Of a stretch of DNA of 64,000 nucleotides, positions 39,953 through 53,079 are shown piece after piece; the stretch's first letter is position 1, and every line of letters begins with the position of its first letter. Under the pieces are notes generated by a model. The model was not told the DNA's origin, ran no database searches, and worked only from the letters and a program-made list of their open reading frames with translations. The position numbers were made by a program, and so were the translations under genes. Source of the stretch: Corythucha ciliata (lineage: Eukaryota; Arthropoda; Insecta; Hemiptera; Tingidae); contig CM075942.1 in the NCBI GenBank assembly GCA_038030265.1, positions 14,280,029 through 14,344,028 on the forward strand, written 5' to 3'.

Positions 39953-42900
39953 TATTTTTCAAACAAATAGAAAAACTCCGGCTCCTAGAGAAAAAATAGG
40001 TGTGATTTGTTCGATAAGCGGGTGTAACCTGTTGACAGTGATGGTGAGAGGAGTTCTTGTCAGTTAAGGCGCGATAAGCGCCTTGTGTGAAATGAAGGGC
40101 TTCTGAAAAATGACAATATTTTTTTTTTTTTCGTGAGAAAAAGTCTGAAAAAAATGTGCCTTTTACTTCATAACAAGAAATAAAATATTCGCTGTGATGT
40201 CAGTGTGCCAAAACGAACGTGATGAAGCAAATTACAAGTAAGTGCATAGACGAATTTTAACCGAAATTTGTAAAAACGGAAACATCATCCAAGGGCACAG
40301 AGCTTGTAATCGGCCAGCGTCCCGAAATGGTGTCCTAACGAGCACGCGTTCTATCAACTCAAGTAAAGATTGACCAAAAAATGGGAAACTTCTCCTCAAT
40401 ACTTCCCGTCCCTTCGAGCCCCTGAAGAATTACATCAACACTAATGATGTAGCTGTAACCGTGTCTGTTTTACTCCGATGAGGCGCGTCTTCGATGTTCG
40501 CCATCTTCAGTGTCGCTACATTTTTTTCTTGAACGCTGAAGAGGGTGTTCAGCCGAAACCTACAAGAAAACTCAATACTGGCCTTATATGAGACTGAAAA
40601 TGTACATACAAGTCCCTATGTATAAACTATGGGCTCCATTTGAGCTGATCACAAATAGGGGCTCCAAGGCCCAAGTTCACCTACAACCACATCAGAAACT
40701 GGGCTGACTGTAATCAGCCCGAAACTAACCATGTCGGAATGTAATCGTCTAGGCGTCACCCCTAGCTCTTCACCATACACTTTAACTGGTGGGCGCTGAT
40801 CTGCCCGGCCAAAGCTTCACCTGGTAGAACTACTGACTGGGGGGGGGGGGCGCTCTGAGTCCTTCATCGCCCTAACCAACACCCACCAGAAAACCTGCTA
40901 CGCAGCTCGTTTTAGCTCCATGACCACTGGCCTCGTCTTCTTGTTCTTTCCCCTTCAAGCTCTACTACCCCCCCCCCGATTTTCCTGGAACCTGGGCTCC
41001 CAGATTTTCCCCGATTTTCGCAGGGAAACTTCAGCTGGGCATCAACAGCTCTCAGCTGGGCCACACCCCGCGGCGGTTTGAGCGACGCATTAGACCAGAC
41101 CACCATACGTCCCGTCCTAGAGCCCTCGATGATCCACTAGAACCCTCTTTTTGCTCTCATTCCTACACAAGGGGAGGATGCTCCCTTAGTTGAATGACAT
41201 AACTGAAAATACCAGCTGGTCTACCACCCGCGGAAACGATCGTGCATTGAATGGGGGGAGTGATGCTCAGTCAAGGTTTGTGAAACATTCACCTACAACA
41301 GAACAGTGAACTCCTCGGAAGATCCGCTGAGATTTTACGTAAGTTTCCCCAGCACCAGAGGCTGGCTGCCTACATCCAAACGCACCCCTGCGCACTCACA
41401 AGTCGCAACCTATTTCCTTTTGTCCGCGAGAAAGTATTTGGCCTTAGCATCCCACATCAACGGTGAAATAGGTGGTGCGGGGGGGGGGGCTATCTCTCCC
41501 CACAGCAAAGTCACCACATCAGTCACCGAATCAAAGAAATTCTCATTTCACCTTGTTTTCATTCTTCATTTAAACTATGGAACTAATAAGGATTCCACAC
41601 GTATGTGTCACGGGATTAATTTAAAGAAACTTTCTTGTTGGATTCGGTAAAAGTTTTCAATCGAGTTAACTGTCTCGTCAAATGGGTTAAAACTTGAACT
41701 CTCAATATCCTCGTCGCTTCTCCACTTGGTCCCCTCATTTTTTTTTTCTACCCAGAATGATCTTGGGAGGGGGAGGGTAGCAGGACCTAAATACATCGTC
41801 CTTTGAATTAACGGAAAAATCTTCACAGTGAACATTTGAACAAGCGATTTTTTCATTTGGTGTCTTAAAACGGCTACAGCCCTCAATGTAACGCCCAGAT
41901 TTTCATCCCAATTTCATGGGATTTAATTCAACCCAGTGACATTGCGAAAAAAATCCAGGGTGGGGCAGGGGGCTACTTCAAACTATTTGACAATAAATAT
42001 TTGACCGTGAAGACAAAGAAAGAGTGATTGAGTGTGTGTGAGAGACGGTTGAAAGATATGAAAAAGGGCTCTCCTCATAGTCTGTTTATAGGGAGAGCCA
42101 TGCGCCTTCTCATCGCGTCTCTAGGTCTCTTCCTCCTAACCGCCCCCACACCCCACCCTACCAACACCCCCCGGCCCATTTAACCGATTCGAGAGAGTTT
42201 CGCGTGAAACAAACTGCTTCCGATTGTTGACCACGATGCACTTACGTCAAGCTCGTGAGTTTTCAAAAATATATCGCTAGCCACGTGCTCGAGGCGCAAT
42301 ATTTGAAGTTGTTCCCCTCCCGCCATCCTCAGCCACTCACACACACACACACACCCACACACAAAACTAAAAAGAAACATTTCGTTTGTTTCAGGAAGTC
42401 TACTGCTTCTCGCACTTTATTTTTCTATTTGTTTCGCTCTTGGTAAGTACCCACCCTGACATGCGATTCTTGTTTTAATTATATTCGTCCGTATAATTGT
42501 GTAAACCAGGAGAAAAGGGTTAGAAGCCGGTAAAGGTCTCATAAAATAGTTGTCACCTCGTACGAACAATGACAGGAAAGGGGGGCCTATCATGAACCCA
42601 CGAAGAACGTGGTTGTCTAATCAAAGAATAAAGGAAACATTTCCTCCCTTGCAGACGACTGTTTTGTATTTCAGTTCAGTTACAAGTTGGAAGTTTCTAT
42701 TTTATTATTCTTCGTCGTGTACTTTTTCGTTCCTTCCACCCTGCTCTAACGATTGAAATATCGAATTACGACAGAGTTGCAACTTTATCGAAGTATCCCA
42801 TTCTTTTTGCTTCTGTTTTTTTAATTGCAGAAAAAATAATTAGATTTTTATGCTGAAAAATAAACCGCCATACCTAATCCAAAGTTTTTTTTTCCTTTCA

Positions 42901-45900
42901 TTTCACCGCGTAAAATGAAAAAAGAAGCAACAACAACGGTTTAATCCTTGGGACTTGGGATTTAATTACGTAATTTGAAGAGAGACCGTTTTTAAAACTG
43001 GCAATCGTCTCTAATTAACGACTTTCTCACGTGAAAAGCGGCATATTCCATGGTATCTCAATGGCGAGTGGGTTTTTTTCGATAAGTCTGGCTAGTTTGT
43101 CAGCTGATTCGCCAGTAAAAACGCTAATTACTTCAAAAATCATAACGTTATGTTACGAAATGACGATTTTCGTTTGTTTCTTTGATTGTCCATCCGTTAT
43201 CCGTTTAAATGCATGTTTTACAGTTTTTATTGGAAAGCTTCAGTGGTTTCTCAAACCAAAATGAAGTAAAAAACTTCTGTTCTCTGTTCATTTTCGTTCA
43301 AAGAGGGGAAAAAAATAGGAATCTTACTACTCGTCTTTCCCATTTATGTAATGGGGAGGTAATTGAAATAAAATGTAATATAAAGCTCAGACAGAGTCAA
43401 ATTTACTTCTTTCGGTTTAAGCCTTAAGTAGTTGCTTGAAAATAGCTAGAACTGGGTGGAGGGGTAGGAGAAGTTCAAGATGCTCGAAATAAATTACGAA
43501 GGTTGAATTGCAGTTTGTGAGAGCCCCTAAGTTCTTGACTGGAAGTGTGGGGGGGGGGGGGTGTCAAGTGAACTTCTTTTCACTCTGTGTAAGTAGCCCA
43601 CCCTGTGATTTGGTTTGAATGGAGTTACCGAGGTTTAAATTTTGTATTAATCTCATGCAATGTAACGTCTCCATGGCGAGACTGAACGGATGTTCAACGT
43701 TTAAACGCCAGGGGGGGGGGGGTTTGAGAGTCTGGAGCTTCCCCCCCCCCCCAACGGTCTTAAACCTTGGAGTAGGGAAATAATAAAAATTTAAATAAGC
43801 TTCAAAAGCGCAGTAGACGGATGAAACGGAGCGTTGCCAGCAGTTGAGAAGAGGAGGAGGGTTTGACGAAGAAGTGTAGGGTTTTGGGAGGAAAATCGGT
43901 TTTGCTTGTGTGTTCTTTGGAGCCTGACTGGCTGCATCTTTCATTCTACTGTCTTCTTGGCGGTGCCCCCCCCCCCATATGGCCTATAAATTGTTTCCTT
44001 ATTCTCCTTTCCGGCTTGTTTTAAGATAGCCGATTCAATGTAAACTAAAAAAAAAAACAAAAAAAAAACGTTAAAATAACTTTTCTCGCCCCAACCATTG
44101 GGCCCTAGTTAGGCAACAACCCGGATGACTAAAACTCCTTGAGTTCAGTAGTCTACCTAAAGCCGCTTTATTCAGGGAGATTTAATAAGTATATAAGAAG
44201 TGGGAAAAGATGTTATCGCTCAAAATTCACCCCCCTTTCTTTCCCACCTCTATTTTCTAACTTATTCGGCTTTTTTTTCGGTTCACTTCCAGGGAAAAAG
44301 GGGTCCTTAAAATAATCTCTTTCATCAAATTAATTGGCCCCACTTTTGATACTCTCGCTGAAAAATCTTCTTTTTTTCTTCCCCTTTCCATTGTATACAA
44401 ATTAATTGATGGCCAAAATACAAATTGGACTGTTTTGAATGCTCATAGAAATCTTTTGACGCGACTTTTTCCCTCATCGTGGAAAATTAGGGGAGGGTAT
44501 TAATAGATTTCTGAAGTCTGGGATTTTAGCTCTTGTATCAAAGCAATTAATAGAGAGAAATAAAAAAACAACATTTAACCTGAAAACCCCTCGGAAATTC
44601 AGTTTTTGGAGCTTAAATGCTGCTTGGATTTTCAGAATGGTCCAAGGATGTAGGCCGACCCCCCCTCCTCCCGCGACTAACCTCACACCCCCTCCAACAC
44701 TCCTGGTTGACCATCTAAGAAACTGAAAAGTGATAACCTCGAAATCTGATTGGATGGTCAAAATTCAGTAAGGGCAGTGTTCCAACTACTAGCCCTCCCC
44801 CCCCCCCAACAACAGTGAAAAAGGCATAAAATGTAAAACAAATCGAAACCGATAAATTGGTTCCAACACAGGAATTTTTGGTAGGCAAAGTATAATTATT
44901 GCAAAAGACCCGTTTGAATAATTCATGTAAAAGTGTAATGAAGGGAAAGGACTCAAGAGAAATTTCAAAATGTTATTGGCCATCCTTTCTAATTTTAGAT
45001 CTTCCACCCCTTCCCCTCCCAAAAGCTTCAAGCTTCTTTTCCGGCCCACTAATCGAAACGTAAAACCCAGAATCGTAATCAATTCATAAACAAGGAGTTG
45101 GAAAGAAAGGCGCTAGGCATGGAAATGAGACAAAAAACGAAGTTTTATCATAATTTCAAGGCGGATAATAACAAGAAACGCACTGTAGGCTGGTAGAGTC
45201 CATACAGTGCTTAATGAGAGGGCCGATGTGTTTAACTTTTAAAAAGTGCAGCGAGGCATTAAACCGCATTTCCATTAGTGTGACTCGTAATTCACTGTCA
45301 CTGAAAGGCACGTCTGCATGAAAACCGAATTTTTGCCGGCGTCGTAACGATTCGGAGCAGAAAAAAAAAAAAAAAACACAACACAACATAATCTCGACCT
45401 GTCATGTCAAAAAGTAGCAGTAGTTTGTTGTACTATTCAAAATGACATAATAGGGCCCTTTCGAGACATCGTTTTCTTGGGTTTCACGTCATGCCCAACC
45501 CTTAAACGGATGAAAGTACAAACACTGTAGGGCGAAGTATTGAATACAGAAAGCAAAAAGAAGACAAAAGAGATCTAATTTAAGATAACTTTGTAGCGCC
45601 TTGTACCAGGTGGAATCAATCTGAAACCCCCCTCCCCCCGCCATCCGACTGTTTGAAAAGCAATCGCGCCTTTTGTCTTAATTTCGAGAAAAAGAATCAA
45701 CTTAATCACAGGACTCATTCTTCACACTTTTCCTTAAGTTTTCATTCGTTTTGTTTAAAAAGGGGTCCCCTAATCAAAAAACCGCATTGCACAAATCATA
45801 CGGCTAAGTGACAGGCTTCAAAAGAATAATATTTCCGTCGTACACGGAGCCCCGTCCGCAAGTAAAGCTCTCCCGCGCTGTTTTCACAGTGTCACAGAAT

Positions 45901-48900
45901 CCCCGACCGATAGGACCTATTCTAGCCTTACGAAGTCTTTATTGAAGGAAAATCGTTTGAACGTGTCTTTAGGGCCTTACGCTGGGCTTCTGTAACAGTT
46001 TTTTTTTCTTTTTTATTCGACGCTGTCTTCCTTTTTATTTCTGGTTCTTTCACTGAAAAAAGAGACCGATGGTGAGTTAATTTCCCCCGTTTTTTTTTCT
46101 CAGTTGTCACCGAGTGAAGAGAACTCCCGGGACATAGAATAGCATTTTATTGAATTTGTGCCGTTTCCCATTTTATTTTATTAATTTTTTTCTGTTAAAC
46201 AGAGTTTAACGGTGAATAAGAGGCACGATGAAGGGCGGAAATGCCCGTCTTCTCCACTAATTTGAACAAGTACCCCCTCACCGCCACTACTACCACTGCT
46301 ATTACAATTGAAGAGCCCCAGGAATCGATCATTCGATAAATATTTAACTGGAAATATTTAGCGCCCAGAAAACATGGCTTATGAATTCAAACCGTCAGCG
46401 GTTGAAGATCCTAACACATAGGGCAGCCTTTACACTACCAAGGGCCCTGACAGACGAGGCCACTTGAGCGGCGCCACCCGGTCGTTAATAGAGTTTGAAT
46501 TGGCCTATCACACGGAGTGGCGCGACTTCAAGGAAAAATATGAGACGTCCCACCCGTGCTGTGCCTCTCAAGTGGCCTGTTGTGTCAGGACCCTAAAGTT
46601 GCAGGTGTAGGCTCAGGGAAAAATTCATTTCGACCCCGACTGTAGAACTATAAAACTCGCGTTTTAGCTCCCGAAACTGAGTCATTTCTGAGGTCGTTGG
46701 AGTGAACATATCAGTGCATTACACCGGAATGCTGAAGAAAAAAATGACACATCTCACACCCCTCCAAACAGCCGAGAAACTCAAAACACTTCATTCCGGT
46801 GAGGGAGGGGGGGATTTAGAAAACATTTTGCTCGAAATCTCGTTTTTCAAAGCTTTTGGCCAGCTCGGGGGGCAGTTCGGCATGGAAAACGAACAAGACC
46901 CGTTCATCACATTTGCGTTGCTTTTGGTCATAAAATAGACGACTCGAGGCATTTGTCTAATTTAGGGAGCAATCGCTCTGAAAGTGGGGCATTCTTAAAA
47001 ATTGCGAAAATCGGCGGGACTCTGGACCTGTGCCCTGGGCTAAATAGGCATCAAGGCGGTTGTTGTGAACTAATTAGACATAGGTGTTCAAATTTTATGT
47101 CCTTGGAAATTAAATTAATTATGGTGGAATGCGACATGTAACGCTCGTGAATTTTTCAGAACCTTTTCGCCCTGTGATATTGCATATTTAAGTATTATTT
47201 TAGCCCTGAAGCGCTGGAGTTCAACAAGTTGAGATTCGTATCGATTTAAAGTTCCCCCAAGAGTTAAATTTAGTCGTTCATAAATGATTACGGCGGTGGC
47301 CTGAAAGTTTGCGGCGAGCAGGTTTTGACCGGCCGCCGCCGCCACCGCCGTGGTCCTCCCGACGAAAAAAAAAGACATTTGAATGGGTGCCGACCCGGTT
47401 TTAGCCGCGAGTATTCCAAAGTCTCTGACACAGCTTCGCGTCAAGTAATATTTAATCAGAAGTATTCCTAGTTTGAGTTTGAGTGACACCCACATGGGAA
47501 TAGCATTAGGGAAAATGCTACCGAAATCATTCACAAACTGTTGGATAACCCTCGTTGCCCCACCCCTTTCGAGGGTATTCGCTTTTCCACGCTTTTCAAT
47601 TCCCAATCATAAGCCAGGGCAAAACTTTCGGATTTATATCTTCTTTTTTTGCCCTTCTTCTTTTACCATCTCACCTCTTCTTTTTCAACTTTGAACGATA
47701 AATTCTATGATTTCTTTTCCTTTCAAAAGATTCATTTATTCCAAAATAAAACAGGCATTTACGCTGGCTTTTACGTATTACCTATCTTACACAGTTCACT
47801 TGAGCTTGAATTCAAAATCAAAGCTCCCCCCCCCCCTTCACATAAAAGGTCCTAAGTAATTGCATAAAAAAACGACTCGTAAAACCTGCGGGGGTGGACG
47901 GTTTTTAACAACAAACGGTAATACCCGGTGACGGGGCTCTTTCCCAGATATTTCCGGCCCTGCCCGGTGAAAAGGATAAACACGCGTTATTTATTTATTG
48001 GTACGCGCTTGTTTTTTTTTAAAAACCCTTCTCCAATTTTCAACCGTTGCATTATCAATTTTGACTTTTGTAAGGAGAGAAATCCATCCCTTGTCTAATT
48101 TATGTTCTGACGGAATGATTCATTGATCCATTTCGCCTATTTTCTATTGAAATATTTATTATTTTTGGTGGTACGGGTGGGTGGGTGGGGGACTTGTCAG
48201 TTCGACTTTTCCTTACGTGTGTTGTTTGTAGCAAATAATTAATGTACTGAGCAAACAAATGAATCTAGAAAGGTATGCTTCTGTTTATTTTGACTGAAAT
48301 TTGTCAAAATTATCAATTACCCGTGATTTTTTCCGTTGTTTTCAATTGAAGTGCTGAGGTTTTTTCTTTACATACATGTACGTATTTAGAATTACGAGGG
48401 TCTCATCAACTCGATATCATTCATGCTGGGTGGTTTGATGGATAAAGAGTCATAAAGAAGGCACTCTTGTTTTGTTTTTATGTCACGGACATAATTTTTT
48501 TTTATAAGAGCAAATAATAAGTCTCTACATAGGGAAAAAGATGCGTTGAGGATTGCCAACCACTTTAAGAGGTTTGACCGTTGAACGAGTCAAGAGGTAT
48601 CTTTTGAATTGTATCGACCCCTCCCGCCACCCAACCCAACAATCACTGCGACAAGTGAACTCGCAAAAGACCTCCCCTCGGGCCATGCGATGGAAATGAG
48701 ATGAGGAGGGAAAGGGCTAGGGCCTGTATTGGACAGTATTATCAACGTGAAAGGCTACAGAGGAGAATTTCTTCAGGGGAAAGGGTTATGAGGGTGCTCT
48801 CGGTGTCGTCCGCATTACATTTATCGTAATTTCGACTCGTTTATCCACCGGTCGACTCTCCTTTTCCTAAATGCATGGAATCTGCTTTACGCTCTTCCAC

Positions 48901-48956
48901 CTAGAAAAATGCAAGTAAAGAGTGGGGGGAGGGGGTTACTTCCATGTTCTCTGTTA
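39953..48956. other. Gene-poor region upstream of MRM3
   Basis: No coding exon could be defended. Features seen are a diverged member of the palindromic family (about 40480-40570), a GC-rich stretch (about 40600-41300), a CA microsatellite (about 42337-42363), a TIR element (46441-46594) and many G or C runs of nine or more. A minus-strand exon-like frame is at about 42241-42321: ATG in good context, 27 codons 'MAGGEQLQILRLEHVA...', and a GTAAGT donor. I could not find a second exon for it. Confidence 0.5.
46441..46594. mobile_element. 154-bp TIR element (MITE)
   Basis: The left end 'agggccctgacagacgaggc' mirrors the right end 'gcctgttgtgtcaggaccct', and the similarity extends through 'cacttgag'/'ctcaagtg'. 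The core also contains 'cggcgccacccg' mirrored by 'ggagtggcgcg'. No coding sequence and no clear target-site duplication. Confidence 0.7.
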
Positions 48957-49499
48957 AGCCGTGTACACACGGAGACTTTTCTGTCCTGTCTTCTATTGTA
49001 GCTGGTGTTTTAAGTAGTTAAAAACATTAAAAGTGAAGTTTTAGGTTTGTTTGGTTGAATGATAGTTCAAGAAATTGAATTATTTCTTTTTTATTATCCC
49101 CATTTTGAAGCCCATGGAGGGGATTAGTATGAAATTATTCGCAAATAAATTTGAAGCATTTTTATTACCCCCTCTCTTAAACCCTCTGCTGAAGTGAAAC
49201 AAAAACCCAAAATGCTTCGTTTGAACCAAGTTTAAACACTGAAATATATTGCCATATGGGCAGACAAGTACTTGCGCAAGAAATGTCCGACTTTTTCCCA
49301 GATTTGTTTCAAGACCTTTTTTTCTGGCAGCATTCTACCTTCTAGAGGTTTGGGGTACTGAACAGATGATACCTCGACTCCCGTCCTATCCTTCCTCGTC
49401 TTCTTTTCTCTTCTTAATTCTGCATTTAATAAATTACCTAATTAATTAAAATGTGGCCATTAATGTGCGTGGGGACATTAGATTTCTTAAAAGGGTCAA

Positions 49500-49960
49500 A
49501 CAGTAAAAAAGTTCGTCGTGTGCCTCCCGCACAGAATATTGGGCAAAAAATGAAGGCCCAGATTGGCAAGGACGACTCTTGAGTCTTCCTGCCTGTACTA
49601 TGCAGGGTACAGGGGCACCTTCCCTGCCTGGTTTCGGTTCATGGCGCAAGCCAGCATCCCCAGCTCTGAAAGACCCACCTTCACGTCGTGCCTCTCGGGC
49701 GCGGGTGGCTGGCCACCAGTTACGGCTAACGAGCCGAGCTGAGTGATGGGACCGACTCTGCTGGGGAGTCTGGGCCAAAGATGGGGTACAGGCCAGGTAA
49801 GGGCCGGCAACGGCCTAGGTACTGGCCACATCTTAAGGAGATCCGCAGCAGGGTACAGGGCTGTGTTTGCTGTCATGATGGGCAAATCCTGCGCCATCTG
49901 ATGGCCACAAGGTTGAGGGTCTGGACTTCCGGACCCTCAACTTGATCAGTCGTTGAAAGA
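49500..49960. repeat. GC-rich dispersed repeat fragment
   Basis: The word 'ggcaacggcctaggtactgg' near 49804-49823 is closely matched by 'ggcaacggcctaggcaccgg' near 10771-10790, with flanking similarity. The distal end has a hairpin, 'gttgagggtctgga' with 'tccggaccctcaac', at about 49911-49942. Open frames on the minus strand are long for their GC content but match no family I know. Confidence 0.45.
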
Positions 49961-50476
49961 GTCTTCATTGTTCAGTAATTAAGTGTATTGAACTTGACTC
50001 AATAAACTCTACACGCAAAGAAGCTGATGTTCCAGTTCCGTCAAGTCGAATTTTATTATGTTATGCGGAATGAGCACGAGGAGTTCGAACTCGTGTTTGA
50101 AGACTGAATCTCTCCTTCATGCCCTCCAAGATTCCTATGATAAATGGTACGAATACTGTGATTCAAAGAAATTCAACAATCTCAGTCTGAGGATCCGGTC
50201 GAGGATCCGCTGAGTAATGCGAGGAGCGAGGCTCATTGGTTTCAATAGATTGTGAGTTCAACAATATCTATAGTTTCTTCAAACGTTGTTTTAAACTCTC
50301 GATTTGAGTTTCTTTTGACGATTTATGAAAAATAATGCTTCCCGGGCTCTTTTAGTGCATTTCATTCAAAAAATGCACTATTGGTCTCGCCCTGATGGTC
50401 GCGCATATGGGTTGCGATACTTTTTTTTCACGTTTCAGAACCCCTAGAACGGGTCGGTTCAATTTGCTATATATAT

Positions 50477-52090
50477 ACAGGGTGGATCCGTATAAGTGTG
50501 ACAACAATTTTTGGGTAAAACTGCGTCAAAAGTGGAGTAAAATGGTACCTTCGGAAGTGTCCTACGTCGATCTGTTCCGGAGCTATGTTTTTTTTTGTGT
50601 TTACAAAAGTAACCAATGCTTGCTTCAAAAAATCCGCGATTTCTCGGCTTATATCGCACCAAATCCAAAAAGTGACGCCATTTTCAGAAACTAAGGAACA
50701 TTTCCTTTAGGTTAGAGGCCATTTTATTGCTTGAAATAATTGTCAACACCCAGAAATCTGGCATTTTTTCCATAAATTTACGTGGCCTCCAAAATTTGTC
50801 CGTTTTACGAAAAGTCGCTGTACCCAAACTAGAGAACCTATAATCAGGCAGGTAAAATCACAGACGCCATGTTCGCTCTTATCAGTTATCTGTCTTGTAA
50901 AATCCACCTTTTGTTTATGTCAACAAACCACCCCCCAACCATTCTTATTAAACTGATAAGAACGAACATGGCGCCGTATGCGTCTACTCGTCTTTTAAAG
51001 GTTCCTTACCCAAACGGCTTTCTCAACAGATTTTCGATGTATCACAAAAACTTCCCCGTCTTGCAAGCTTCCTTTTGGCGTGTTCACATTTCATGTTACC
51101 ACTGACGTTTCTCACGAAAACGTCACGAGAATGCACAAAAACCATGTTTTTACGGAACATATGGGCCATTGTCTACGGTATTCGTGAAAGGTGCAAGGAG
51201 ATCGGCAATAAGTGAGAACAGGATATCTTACCATGAAGAAGATATCGCAGGCAAGAGACATTCAATTATACCCCCCCCCCCATCAATTTCTGCCGATCTG
51301 TGCAACCTTCAGGAATACTGTTGGCACCTGGCACATAGGCAACTGCCTATAATTTTTCTGTCAAAATACTGTTTTAGAAAGGGAAGGGCAGGATATTTTA
51401 GGAAGGAGAAGATATCGTAGGCAAACAGCATTCAATTATACCCCCCCCCCCCTGAATGGCGACAATTTAATGAATCACTGATGGCGGAAGGGGTCAAATC
51501 AAATGCCTCTTGCATTCTCCATGATAAGATATCCTGTTCTCACTTACTGCCGATCTCCCTGCATCCTTCACGAATACCGTAGACAATGGCCCACGTTCCG
51601 TAAAAACACGGTTTTTGTGCATTCTCGTGACGTTTTCGTGAGAAACGTCAGTGGTAACATGAAATGTGAACACGCCAAAAGGAAGCTTAGAAGACGGGGA
51701 AGTTTTTGTGATACATCGAAAATCTGTTGAGAAAGCTGTTTGGGTACAGCGACTTTTCGCAAAACGGACAAATTTTGGAGGCCACGTACAATTACGGAAA
51801 AAATGCCAGATTTCTGGGGGTTGACGATTATTTCAAGCAATAAAATGGCCTCTATCCTAAAGGAAATGTTCCGTAGTTTCTGAAAATGGCATCACGTTTT
51901 GGATTTGGTGCGATATAAGCCCAGAAATTGCTGATTTTTTGAAGCAAGCATTGGTTACTTTTTTAAACACACAAAAAATCATAACTCCGGAACGGATCGA
52001 CGTAGGACACTTCCGAAGGTACCAACTTACTCCACTTTTAACGTAGTTTTACCCAAAAATTTTTGTCACACTTATATGGATCCACCCTGT
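50477..52090. mobile_element. 1.6-kb foldback DNA element with ~580-bp inverted arms, inserted in a TA repeat
   Basis: The left end 'acagggtggatccgtataag' is mirrored by the right end 'cttatatggatccaccctgt'. The arms continue as inverted copies to about 51235 (left) and from about 51515 (right), including 'aagtgtcctacgtcgatc' and 'ttcgtgagaaacgtcagt'. (TA)n stands on both outer sides. The loop of about 280 bp holds two direct copies of a 50-bp unit ('attcaattatacccccccc'). No transposase frame is seen. The left arm has gained a 178-bp insertion that the right arm lacks. Confidence 0.85.
50830..51007. mobile_element. 178-bp nested element with 8-bp target-site duplication (hAT-like)
   Basis: Exact 'acccaaac' copies flank it at 50822-50829 and 51008-51015. 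The right arm of the host element still shows the single uninterrupted site ('gtttgggtacagcg' at about 51739-51752), so this is a clean insertion. Its ends are weakly inverted ('tagagaacct' against 'aggttcctt'), and the interior has mirrored 'atgttcgctcttatcag'/'ctgataagaacgaacat'. An 8-bp duplication is typical of hAT elements; the class is inferred. Confidence 0.8.
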
Positions 52091-52660
52091 ATATATTTAT
52101 ATATATATTTATGGCCCTTTTTTGTTAGCACGATCACGGTCGCAATTTTCTATTTAGGACAACCATATTTGGTCTAAAAATCAATAGCGTGAATATCTCG
52201 GACGAGTTCGTGATCCAGATGAATCGGTCCACGGGAACGGTGTGAAAGAGGGGTTTGAATTAGTTGAAAATTCGCTACCGCACGGCTGTTGCTGCGATTG
52301 CCCCCAAAATTGACTCGAGTAATGAGAAATGAACGCGCTTTCGTATGAGACCCTAGTGAACCAAATCCGTTGATGTGGCAGGGGAGTTCTCGGCGGAGGG
52401 GAGCTATTAAATTAACGCTATGCCTTACTGGACCAACCAATTACCAAAAAATGTCACTGACATTGTATTTTGAGCCGTCTCTTTTATTTGAATTGCCTAC
52501 AGCCTAATAAATCTTGAGTAAAAAATCCTGAGGTGGGCCAAAAAGGGAGGAACAAAAAAAAAAATTAAAAAAAATTGTTTCGGATTCGAACCAGGCACTC
52601 CGCAAATAGTGACATACCATTTAACCTAATTTAACTGATCTGAAAATTAACGGAATCTGA

Positions 52661-53079
52661 AAAAAGTTTTGTTCCGACAGCAGCCTGTCGGGGAAAGTGC
52701 ATTTCATTCATGCGACAATCGAGTCAAACCTCATAATTTAGAACGATATCAATCAATTATGAATGAAATTTAGGCCGGGATAAATATTCTAATTGCAAAT
52801 AACTCCTCTAACAAGAGTCCGCCTTCCCATATCGTATAGGAAACCAAACCGACTCTGTTTCATTTTTCATTTTCATCATTTTGTTCCCCCTCAGTTGGTA
52901 CCAAAAAAGGGGCCTGCGATAAAAAGAAACGCGATTTTATGATTTTGACTTTCTATATACCACGGCCTAAATGTCATTCATAGTTGATTGATATCGTTCT
53001 AACTTATGAGGTTCGACTCGATTGTCGCATGAATGAAATGCACTTTCCCCGACAGGCTGCTGTCGGAACAAAACTTTTT
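52661..53079. mobile_element. 419-bp foldback element with ~120-bp arms
   Basis: The left arm starts 'aaaaagttttgttccgacag' and the right arm ends with the complement 'ctgtcggaacaaaacttttt'. The arms also share 'cgacaatcgagtcaaacctc' and its mirror 'gaggttcgactcgattgtcg'. The loop of about 180 bp carries no coding sequence. Confidence 0.8.

Noticed and set aside
47115..47606. 163-codon open frame on the minus strand
   Set aside because: No family motif, biased amino-acid content and no splice context I could support. It may be chance in a moderately GC-rich stretch.
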